Origin: Candidatus Saccharibacteria bacterium UBA1949
GTDB lineage: Bacteria > Patescibacteriota > Saccharimonadia > Saccharimonadales > Saccharimonadaceae
DNA: 21,935 bases
Reading direction: 5' to 3'
Assembly (NCBI GenBank): GCA_002336735.1
Contig: DDER01000027.1
Location: forward strand, 1 to 21,935
Below the pieces are notes generated by a model that was not told where the DNA came from, ran no database searches, and was given only the letters and a program-made list of their open reading frames with translations. The number at the start of each line of letters is the position of its first letter. The first letter of the stretch is position 1. This document shows positions 1 through 6,771 of this stretch, in pieces. A program made the position numbers and the translations under genes.

Positions 1-937
1 CGGTGTGGATGACCCCGGCCGCCTGGGGGGCGGTCCAGCCCTGCCGGATCGTCCACGCGCGCGACTCCTTGGGCCCGGCCGTCAAGTAGGTCTGCAACCC
101 AAGGGTGTGGAACCCCACGTGGGCCAGCTGGTCGAGCCCCGGCTCGCTCACCCCGACCGACTCGAGCAACTCGCGCGCCTCCTCGGCGTCCAGGTCAGCC
201 AGGTCGGCCTCCAGCTTGGCGTTGAGGAAGACGCAATCGGCTGGCCCCACGGCTGCCTTGAGCGACGAGTGCAAGGTCTCGTCGGTGAGCTGGTCCTCGT
301 CGAGGTTGAAGACATAGATGAACGGCTTGGTGGTCAGCAGTTGCAGGCCACGCGCCTCGGCAAGATCGACACCGTATGCCGTGTGGGCGGCATACAGGGT
401 CTCCCCTGCCTCCAAACAACGTTGGGCCGCAACGGCATTCTCGTATGCCGCGCGTTTCTCCTTGACGATCCGGGCTTCCTTCTCCAGCCGCGGGACCGCC
501 TTCTCGAGGGTCTGCAGGTCGGCGAGGATGAGCTCGGTGTTGATCGTCTCGATATCATGGGCAGGGTGGATACGGTCAGCTACATGAACAATATCATTGT
601 TCTCAAAAGCCCGTACGATATGAATAATCGCATCGCATTCACGGATGGTAGCTAGGAATTTGTTGCCTAGCCCCTCGCCCTGACTTGCGCCTGCTACCAA
701 TCCTGCTATATCGACGAATGTGACGGTTGCCGGAATGATTTTTTGGCTCGTATACATCTGTGCTAAATTCTCGAGTCGCTCATCAGGCACAGATACGATA
801 CCGACATTTGGCTCGATCGTTGCAAACGGGTAATTAGCCGCCAATATATCATTGTGGGTGAGTGCGTTAAACAATGTTGATTTGCCGACATTTGGTAGGC
901 CGACGATGCCTATAGACAGAGAACTCATGCTCTCCAT
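1..937 (-). CDS. ychF: Ribosome-binding ATPase/GTPase YchF, 5' part, runs off left edge
   Basis: An Obg-family P-loop protein (YchF/OLA1) that binds ribosomes and hydrolyses ATP. The frame is open from ATG at 937 to base 1 (312 codons; full-length YchF is about 360, so only the C-terminal end is missing). Visible motifs: the G1 loop GLPNVGKS near residues 13-20, the G2-type segment NYPFATIEPNVG, the G3 segment DIAGLVAGASQGEGLGNKFL, a coiled-coil stretch after about residue 130, FNLDEDQ (G4 position), and the TGS-domain segment AWTIRQG..APQAAGVIHT at the edge. The start at 937 has AGGTG five bases upstream; ATG 928 in the same frame is an alternative and gives the more usual MSSLSIGIVGLP N-terminus. 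Oddity: codons before about residue 128 have local composition, while those after it are nearly all G/C-ending and actinobacterium-like, with no break in frame (see findings). Family assignment is very secure; integrity of the gene is not. Confidence 0.93.
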   Translation of the reverse strand, partial: MESMSSLSIGIVGLPNVGKSTLFNALTHNDILAANYPFATIEPNVGIVSVPDERLENLAQMYTSQKIIPATVTFVDIAGLVAGASQGEGLGNKFLATIRECDAIIHIVRAFENNDIVHVADRIHPAHDIETINTELILADLQTLEKAVPRLEKEARIVKEKRAAYENAVAAQRCLEAGETLYAAHTAYGVDLAEARGLQLLTTKPFIYVFNLDEDQLTDETLHSSLKAAVGPADCVFLNAKLEADLADLDAEEARELLESVGVSEPGLDQLAHVGFHTLGLQTYLTAGPKESRAWTIRQGWTAPQAAGVIHT

Positions 938-1005
938 AATAACACCTACCAAATAAGATGTAAAAATCATCACTCCAGTAGCTTTTTTTATCTGCATAGG
1001 TACGA

Positions 1006-1011
1006 TATAAT
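1006..1011 (+). promoter_or_regulatory. -10 box (TATAAT) upstream of the TPR protein gene
   Basis: A perfect TATAAT lies in the 114-base divergent gap between ychF and the next gene. No good -35 is seen; a T-run lies at about the right distance. The start codon at 1052 is preceded by AAGGAA (1043-1048), so this transcript would have a leader of roughly 35 bases and a Shine-Dalgarno sequence. No clear minus-strand promoter for ychF is visible in the same gap. Confidence 0.5.
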
Positions 1012-1051
1012 AAGCACTATCAATTTCATAGACGCCCAGGATAAGGAAACG

Positions 1052-1648
1052 ATGTCTCATCAGTCACAACAAACACCGCCCGTACGACACCACAAGAAGC
1101 TGCTACTGATTGCGATAGGGCTGCTCGTGCTTGTGATTGCAATCGTAGTGTATCTGGCGATCACGAATCCGTCTGTTTTTCAGAGACTCACCGGCACCAA
1201 GGAGTCGCCGTCATCGAGCCAGACAAGTGCCGGCAATCCTGATCAGAAACCAAATGTACTCAGCGAGACCGACAAAGTGATCGGTGATGCGACAACTAGT
1301 CTATTGAACGGTAATTATGAAGAAGGCCAACAAAAACTGCAATCATATGCCGATAAACGTACGGGCGACAAACTAACACTTGCGATCATCTACCTCAATA
1401 TGGCAGGCAATGCTCAAGATGCAAAAAAGTATGATGAAGCGCTGGGGTATGCCCAGAAGGCAGAAGTCGCTTATCCTGATTATGTTTCGATGCAGGCACT
1501 TGGTGATATTTCCCTAGCCAAAGGCGACAAGCCTGCCGCCATCAAATACTACAAGGTTATGTTGGAGCGATTTCCAGAAGACAAAAAAACATCTATGCCA
1601 TTTGAGTATGAGTTTGCTCAGAGTAAATTGAAAGAAGCGCAATCATGA
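1052..1648 (+). CDS. Membrane-anchored TPR-like protein
   Basis: A 198-residue protein with a basic N-terminus (HHKK), one membrane segment at about residues 17-37, a Ser/Thr/Gln-rich linker (about 48-70) and an extracytoplasmic helical domain. Residues about 108-180 read as two tetratricopeptide-like helix pairs (AIIYLNMAGNAQDAKKYDEA and YVSMQALGDISLAKGDKPAA). TPR domains bind other proteins, so it may be a scaffold for a surface assembly. It overlaps the next gene by four bases (ATGA), so the two are translationally coupled and the large secreted protein is its likely partner. A PilF/PilW-type pilotin is an alternative role, but there is no secretin here and no lipobox, so that is unlikely. 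The TPR reading is by eye and function is unassigned. Confidence 0.75.
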   Translation: MSHQSQQTPPVRHHKKLLLIAIGLLVLVIAIVVYLAITNPSVFQRLTGTKESPSSSQTSAGNPDQKPNVLSETDKVIGDATTSLLNGNYEEGQQKLQSYADKRTGDKLTLAIIYLNMAGNAQDAKKYDEALGYAQKAEVAYPDYVSMQALGDISLAKGDKPAAIKYYKVMLERFPEDKKTSMPFEYEFAQSKLKEAQS

Positions 1649-3999
1649 AACGATTGGTTAGTCTCGCGGCAATAGTGAGCATCATAGGAGGGGCAATGAT
1701 TGCGACACCAGTGCTTGCTGCTTCTCGTGTAGAGCCAGGGTTTTTTACGGGCAAACCAGGCCCAAGTGGCGGTTATGATCGAGTGTTTCCTGGGGGCGTG
1801 CCAGCGACTGAGGACAAGGCAGCATTTATCGCGTTTATCGAGCAGCATCTTCGTTCAGGAGATGAGCAGCACAAGTCTGGCGCGGCATTTATTATTTTTT
1901 CGATGATTGGTTACTCTAATCACCTGAATGGACGCGTGCCCTCGGCAGCTGAGATAACCGAATGGAAAAAACGTATCAATAACAAAAATATCGTAATGAA
2001 TGTTCAAACTGCTTCCTATGCATCGAACTCTGCTTGGAATGATCAAACACGAGATAACCACATGTACCTGGACGATCATCGCTATGACAAGGCGATCGTG
2101 TTTTGGCATAAGTTGCCAAATGGCGCCCTGGAGACGGCATACGTTGTAAAGATCTATTGTGGTAATCCATTGGGCGGCCTGAGCCTACCGGCAGCCGAAG
2201 ATGACTGGGAGCTGAAAGGTTTGAGTTCTGTGCGGGGGCCAGGCGGCTCGCACGGTCCTGGGCCCGTCAGCGTCAAACCGGGCGACTCAGTTGAATTCTC
2301 TCATGCTATTACTAATACCGGAACAGTAGCAGTAGGAGGATTCCCCTGGAAAGTTATGTGGAGTGGTGTCAATAGTGGTCAAGCCGAGGCAGGATATGTC
2401 AAAAAAGATGACAAAATCGACAAAGGTCAAAAACGTATCATGTCGACGTATGGCTATATTATTCCAGCAGATGCTAAAAAGGGTAATAAGTTTTGTCAAC
2501 GGATTGAGGGATTTCCAAAATCCAGTGACGATGGATCATCTGGTGCATCTAATATTGTTTGTGCGGTCGTTGGCGATATCCCCACGTCGACGCCCGGTAA
2601 CCCTGATCAATTCGGTGATATCTGGACCAAATTTGATTATTACGGAAAGACAGATGGTGACCCTATAGCTGCAGGTGAAGTTGGTCCGTTTACACACTAT
2701 GCCAAGGATACACATAAAATATATAAAGGGCCGATGGGTAAATGCAATGATCGATCGCCGCTACTACCAGCACTTGCGACCGAGTGGTTTGATTATATTG
2801 ATTGGCGCTTCTATCATGAGGGTCGTTTTCCGTATACACTTGATAGTAAAGAAATCTCTCAATCGCCGTACAAAATTGATCGCGATGGTACGCCTATAGA
2901 TGGCGGTAAATTTTTTGAGACTGAATTTAAGGCCAAGCAAGAGGATGTTCGCAATAAGTTTGTACAACGCTTTGAGTTCGATCTCTATGTCCACAAGTAT
3001 CGCTGGAATCCTGAATCACAGTGCTCCTGCGGATCATATGTCGACGACGATGGTGTGACGCAGACACTCTACTGCCCGTACTATTCGATTTCAGCCGAAC
3101 CGATCTACAAGATCTACACCAAGGGATCGGCGCCAGACGACTTTGATGTTGGCAAGAAGCCTAAGGTGCAAATATGGGGCGGCGATGCCCGGGTTGGAGG
3201 CAGTGTTATTACTAGTCTCTCCGATCCCAAGTTTGATGACGGACTCGCCGGTAAAGCGTTTGGTAGCTGGGTTGAATATGGCGGTATGATAGGGGGTACT
3301 ATCAATATGTCTACCAATACTGGTTTTGCGACAGCTTCATTTATCGCAAATACACCGGATGGTCAGGCCGAGCAGTCAGCCTCATCGGCATGGCAGGATC
3401 TGACATTCTCAAACAGAGATGGTTTTGGTCATTTTACACTCGGCAGTCGATTCTTGGCGCAATCTCTTGTAGATAACCGACCTATCGAGACGAGTCCTTT
3501 GTGCAGTCGCTCTGGGGTATACGAGGCATCATCGATCGGTAATATGACGATTGGCAGGGCAGTGTCATGCATCATCAAAACTTCGGGAACATTTACGATT
3601 AACGGCAATATCACGTATGCAAGTGGTATGCATCCTGATGAGGTGCCCCAGCTGGTGATTGTCGCCGAGGGGGGCATCGATATTACGAGTGGCGTGACTA
3701 ATGTCGACGCGTGGTTAATCACTAACGGCCAAGTGGACACCTGTTCTGATGGGCCTGAGATAGGTGAAAATGCCATTTCTCCTTGCGATGCCAAGCTCAC
3801 CATCAATGGTCCCGTATCAGCCGCAACTCTCAATCTCAAGCGTACAGCCGGCTCCGAAGGGCAGTCTCCAGAGTCAGTTCAAGAACCCGCTGAGATCTTT
3901 AATCTTCGTCCAGATACCTATCTATGGGCTCGCCGACATGCAACATCCGCTGGTCGGGTACAGACCGTCAATCAGATGGAGCTGCCACCTCGTTACTAA
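1645..3999 (+). CDS. Large secreted protein of unknown function, candidate surface or pilus-associated protein
   Basis: A 784-residue protein with a Sec signal peptide: basic MKR, hydrophobic core, and a VLA|A cleavage site at about residue 25/26. No other membrane segment and no LPXTG motif are seen. Residues about 205-310 look like an Ig/CARDB-type beta domain (PGDSVEFSHAITNTG). The middle carries a Cys cluster (CSCGSYVDDD..LYC). The C-terminal ~180 residues are rich in short beta-strand repeats (TFTINGNITYASG, LVIVAEGGIDITSG, LTINGPVSAATLNLKR), suggesting a beta-helix-like fold, and the chain ends with an aromatic NLRPDTYLWARR segment and LPPRY. I do not recognise a named family. Position immediately before the pilM operon, and coupling to a membrane TPR protein, suggest a surface role such as an adhesin; that part is inference. 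Confidence 0.72.
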   Translation: MKRLVSLAAIVSIIGGAMIATPVLAASRVEPGFFTGKPGPSGGYDRVFPGGVPATEDKAAFIAFIEQHLRSGDEQHKSGAAFIIFSMIGYSNHLNGRVPSAAEITEWKKRINNKNIVMNVQTASYASNSAWNDQTRDNHMYLDDHRYDKAIVFWHKLPNGALETAYVVKIYCGNPLGGLSLPAAEDDWELKGLSSVRGPGGSHGPGPVSVKPGDSVEFSHAITNTGTVAVGGFPWKVMWSGVNSGQAEAGYVKKDDKIDKGQKRIMSTYGYIIPADAKKGNKFCQRIEGFPKSSDDGSSGASNIVCAVVGDIPTSTPGNPDQFGDIWTKFDYYGKTDGDPIAAGEVGPFTHYAKDTHKIYKGPMGKCNDRSPLLPALATEWFDYIDWRFYHEGRFPYTLDSKEISQSPYKIDRDGTPIDGGKFFETEFKAKQEDVRNKFVQRFEFDLYVHKYRWNPESQCSCGSYVDDDGVTQTLYCPYYSISAEPIYKIYTKGSAPDDFDVGKKPKVQIWGGDARVGGSVITSLSDPKFDDGLAGKAFGSWVEYGGMIGGTINMSTNTGFATASFIANTPDGQAEQSASSAWQDLTFSNRDGFGHFTLGSRFLAQSLVDNRPIETSPLCSRSGVYEASSIGNMTIGRAVSCIIKTSGTFTINGNITYASGMHPDEVPQLVIVAEGGIDITSGVTNVDAWLITNGQVDTCSDGPEIGENAISPCDAKLTINGPVSAATLNLKRTAGSEGQSPESVQEPAEIFNLRPDTYLWARRHATSAGRVQTVNQMELPPRY

Positions 4000-4014
4000 A
4001 CTGATAGATTGGCC

Positions 4015-4044
4015 TTGCCATTAACGCTTATGGTTAGGTATAAT
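4015..4044 (+). promoter_or_regulatory. Strong promoter of the pilM-pilC operon
   Basis: TTGCCA (4015-4020, five of six matches to TTGACA) and a perfect TATAAT (4039-4044) are separated by 18 bases. The expected start of transcription is about 4050-4052, only about three bases before the pilM ATG at 4054, and there is no Shine-Dalgarno sequence between, so the mRNA would be essentially leaderless. It reads the whole platform operon to pilC, since no terminator is seen before 10830. Confidence 0.75.
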
Positions 4045-4053
4045 TAGACTATT

Positions 4054-5097
4054 ATGAAATTACTAAAAGGCGTGGGCGACTTTTTTGCACTCGATGTAGG
4101 CACGACTGCTGTGAGAGTTGTGCAACTCTCTGGTGATGCTGACAAATGGTCACTTCTGCATGTTGGATATGCACCAATAGATATCAAAACTGCGTCGGCT
4201 AACTCTGCTGAGTCAACCCAAAAACTTGGTGAGGTCATCATGACGGCTGTTGGTCAGAGCGGCGTACGCACCAAAAACATTGCTATCGGTATACCATCAC
4301 AAAAAGCATTTACTACTGTTATTGAGCTTCCCTTGATGCCGGAGAACGAACTCAAAGGCACTATCAAGTACCAGATAGATCGCTATATTCCGATGACAAT
4401 TGACGAGGCAAAAGTCGATTGGGTCTCGCTTGGTAAATCAATGCGTGACCCTAGTCAGCAAGAGATATTGCTGACCAGTACGGCTAACTCTTATGCGGAA
4501 GAGCGGCTTGATTTTATTGAGGGGCTGGGTTTTAATGTGATTGCCATCGAACCCGATCCGATTGCCATGGTACGGTCGTTACTGCCGCCTGGTCTAGCTG
4601 ATGCTCGTCTGATGCTTGATGTGGGTGAGTTTTCGACAGATCTTGTTATGACATACAATGATGCGCCGCGCTTGGTCCGAACGATACCGACGGGTGTTCA
4701 TACGCTAGTAAAAGCTGCTGCTCAGAATCTCAACGTCCAAGAAGATCAAGCACGTCAGTTTATCCTCAAGTTTGGTCTTGCGCAGGATCGGCTGGAGGGG
4801 CAAGTGTATAAAGCGGTTGAAGGAGTTCTCGAGAATTTTGTGAGCGAGATAGAAAAGTCCATCAAATTTTTTCAGACGCGTTATCCTGAGACGTCGGTCG
4901 GAGGCATGTTGCTATCAGGCTATGCGAGTACCATTCCTCAACTTGGTGATTATATCGGCGGCAAATCTAGTCTTGCGATTCAGCCTGCTAATCCTTGGGC
5001 AAAAGTTTCGATGTCAAGCGGGAGCCAGCAGCAACTCGCTAATATATCATCCGAATTTGCAGTCGCTGTAGGCTTAGCTCAAAGGAGTAAAGACTAA
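4054..5097 (+). CDS. pilM: Type IV pilus assembly protein PilM (actin-like ATPase)
   Basis: A cytoplasmic actin-fold ATPase (FtsA/MreB superfamily) that binds the N-terminal tail of PilN and links the inner-membrane PilN/PilO ring to the pilus motors. At 347 residues it has the usual family length. Nucleotide-binding motifs are in order: phosphate-1 LDVGTTAVRVVQL (about 13-25), phosphate-2 LDVGEFSTDLV (about 188-198) and an adenosine-type LLSGYAS near 286-292. It is the first gene of the operon, follows a near-consensus promoter, and has no ribosome binding site before its ATG. Its stop overlaps the pilN start (TAATG). The match to PilM is strong in motif, length and position. Confidence 0.93.
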   Translation: MKLLKGVGDFFALDVGTTAVRVVQLSGDADKWSLLHVGYAPIDIKTASANSAESTQKLGEVIMTAVGQSGVRTKNIAIGIPSQKAFTTVIELPLMPENELKGTIKYQIDRYIPMTIDEAKVDWVSLGKSMRDPSQQEILLTSTANSYAEERLDFIEGLGFNVIAIEPDPIAMVRSLLPPGLADARLMLDVGEFSTDLVMTYNDAPRLVRTIPTGVHTLVKAAAQNLNVQEDQARQFILKFGLAQDRLEGQVYKAVEGVLENFVSEIEKSIKFFQTRYPETSVGGMLLSGYASTIPQLGDYIGGKSSLAIQPANPWAKVSMSSGSQQQLANISSEFAVAVGLAQRSKD

Positions 5098-5825
5098 TGA
5101 TTCAGGTCAATCTCGTTCCTGATATCAAGCAAGCCTTGATTCGTGCAGAGCGTATTCGTAGTACGGTAATATTCTTTGCAACACTGATTAGCATGATTGC
5201 AGCCGGCATTGTGATTGCTCTGGTGGTGTGGGTCTATGGTATTCAGACAGGAATTTCTGCTTACTATGATGGAAAAATTAAGACGCAGGACGACGCGATC
5301 CATGCCGTCAAGGACATCGAAAAAACCCTAACGATTCAAAACCAAGTCAATCAACTGAGTGCGCTTCATGATGACAAGAATATTTCATCACGTATTTTTG
5401 ATGTTCTTAGTGCGATTGTACCATCCGCTCCAAATGATGTTGCTATCACAAATGCCGCACTTAGCAACAAGGATCAAACAATAGTGATGGAAGCTCAGGC
5501 AAAGGGTGGCTATGCTGCTCTCGAAATATTTCGCAAGACGATCGATGCAGCCGAACTAGAATACGCGGATGGCGGTACTATCAAAAGGGTATCGCTGGCG
5601 TCAGATTTGGTTGATGCTGACCGTAACTTTGGTGAAAACTCAAATGGCGAGAAGGTATTGCGCTTTACGGTATCATTTGGATATCCGGCGGAGCTTTTTT
5701 CACGCAAGGTGACCGGCCTCAAGATTACAACTCCAACGAGCACTAATGTCACCGACTCATTGCAAGGTGTGCCGCAGACGTTGTTTGCAGAAAATACCGA
5801 CAAAAAACAGGGGAAAAAGGACTAA
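5097..5825 (+). CDS. pilN: Type IV pilus assembly protein PilN
   Basis: An inner-membrane bitopic protein of 242 residues. The short cytoplasmic N-terminus carries VNLVPD (residues 4-9), the counterpart of the INLLP motif that docks into PilM. One membrane segment spans about 23-48. A helical stretch (about 55-110) is followed by an extracytoplasmic alpha/beta domain, as in the PilN/PilO/GspL-GspM fold. The start overlaps the pilM stop by one base and is preceded by AAAGGAG (5081-5087), so this junction does use a Shine-Dalgarno sequence, unlike pilM itself. The gene position between pilM and pilO supports the call. Sequence similarity within this family is weak, so the call rests on motif plus context. 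Confidence 0.87.
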   Translation: MIQVNLVPDIKQALIRAERIRSTVIFFATLISMIAAGIVIALVVWVYGIQTGISAYYDGKIKTQDDAIHAVKDIEKTLTIQNQVNQLSALHDDKNISSRIFDVLSAIVPSAPNDVAITNAALSNKDQTIVMEAQAKGGYAALEIFRKTIDAAELEYADGGTIKRVSLASDLVDADRNFGENSNGEKVLRFTVSFGYPAELFSRKVTGLKITTPTSTNVTDSLQGVPQTLFAENTDKKQGKKD

Positions 5826-5828
5826 GCC

Positions 5829-6509
5829 ATGCCTGCACTTCGTAAGCGCCAACAAATTGACAAAGCCAGCCGTACCATGTTTATGTGGGTGGCATTAGCA
5901 GCAGGGTTACTTGGTCTTATGCTTGTTTCGACGGTGTTTTTGTTCCAAAAAGGCATGTTCAATCAGCGTGTTATTGGCGCCAAGGCGACGACGCTGAAAG
6001 TTCTCGAAAATAATAACAGTAAAATTGAAGAGTTGCAAAATAACGTCCGAGCACTGAATACCAATGAGTCGCTGCGGAGTGTCATGATCAGTGGACAGAC
6101 AGATTCTATTCAGGTGATCCTCGATGCCCTGCCATCCACTGTCAACTCATCAGCGTTCGGTGCCTCTCTCCAGGACAAACTACTACAGGACAAGGCGCTT
6201 CAGATTGAATCGCTGCGAGTTGATCCAGTGGTGGGGGTTGAATCAACCAGCAAAACTGGTATAGCCGATGACACTTTTGGGGCCGGCGGTGATAATACTA
6301 TTAACTTCAAGCTCATCGTTGGTACGAGTGCTAATAACCCAACCCCACTCAAAGAACTGTTATTGCGATTCGAAAAATCAATTCGACCTATCAATGTATT
6401 GAGCGCGACTATTGAGCGTCAGCGACAGGTCGTGACATTGACAATCTATGGACAGACCTACTATGAGCCAGCTCGTAGTATCAATCTTACGGAGAAAACC
6501 ATCAAATGA
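5829..6509 (+). CDS. pilO: Type IV pilus assembly protein PilO
   Basis: A 226-residue bitopic membrane protein: basic cytoplasmic N-terminus (RKRQQIDKASR), a membrane segment at about 17-40, a coiled-coil-like helix (about 50-78, ENNNSKIEELQNNVRALN), and an extracytoplasmic domain ending in a beta-rich part (VLSATIERQRQVVTLTIYGQ). It would form the heterodimer with PilN that transmits motor state to the fibre. It starts three bases after pilN stops and ends overlapping the next start (ATGA). The call is from topology, length and order; the primary sequence alone would not be decisive. Confidence 0.82.
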   Translation: MPALRKRQQIDKASRTMFMWVALAAGLLGLMLVSTVFLFQKGMFNQRVIGAKATTLKVLENNNSKIEELQNNVRALNTNESLRSVMISGQTDSIQVILDALPSTVNSSAFGASLQDKLLQDKALQIESLRVDPVVGVESTSKTGIADDTFGAGGDNTINFKLIVGTSANNPTPLKELLLRFEKSIRPINVLSATIERQRQVVTLTIYGQTYYEPARSINLTEKTIK

Positions 6510-6760
6510 AAAAGTCTGAAGTAGCAATGATTATCTTGATTGCCTCGGTGAGTATGTTGGTGGCATATTTTGTCGCCAAGACAGTTATTGGTGATATTAG
6601 CAACCAAAGTGCCAAAGTAAAGACAGCAACGCCTATCGATAGTAACGTCAGTGATGTTGACAAAACAGTCTTCAATAAAGATGCCATTAATCCAACGATC
6701 CAAGTCTATATCGGATCAGAATCCGACAAGACTACTGATACCGCCAAGAGTAAGAACTGA
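6506..6760 (+). CDS. Small single-pass membrane protein in the pilus operon
   Basis: An 84-residue protein with one N-terminal membrane segment (about 6-27) and a short polar extracytoplasmic tail containing DKTVFNKDAINPTIQVYIGS, ending in a Lys/Ser/Thr-rich stretch. It overlaps pilO by four bases (ATGA) and is followed 11 bases later by pilB, so it is clearly part of the operon. Its place, after pilO, is where pilP lies in secretin-containing bacteria. PilP, however, is a larger lipoprotein that contacts PilQ; this has no lipobox and no PilQ gene is present. I do not recognise the family; a reduced PilP substitute or a PilN/O partner is possible but unproven. Confidence 0.78.
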   Translation: MKKSEVAMIILIASVSMLVAYFVAKTVIGDISNQSAKVKTATPIDSNVSDVDKTVFNKDAINPTIQVYIGSESDKTTDTAKSKN

Positions 6761-6771
6761 GGTGTATCTAC

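Noticed and set aside
5..655. A 216-residue plus-strand open frame
   Set aside because: It is a shadow of the G+C-rich antisense strand of ychF; its composition is low-complexity and matches no family, while the minus strand carries full YchF motifs.
3429..3839. Minus-strand frame of 136 residues
   Set aside because: Antisense to the 784-residue secreted protein, with no start signals and no recognisable domain.
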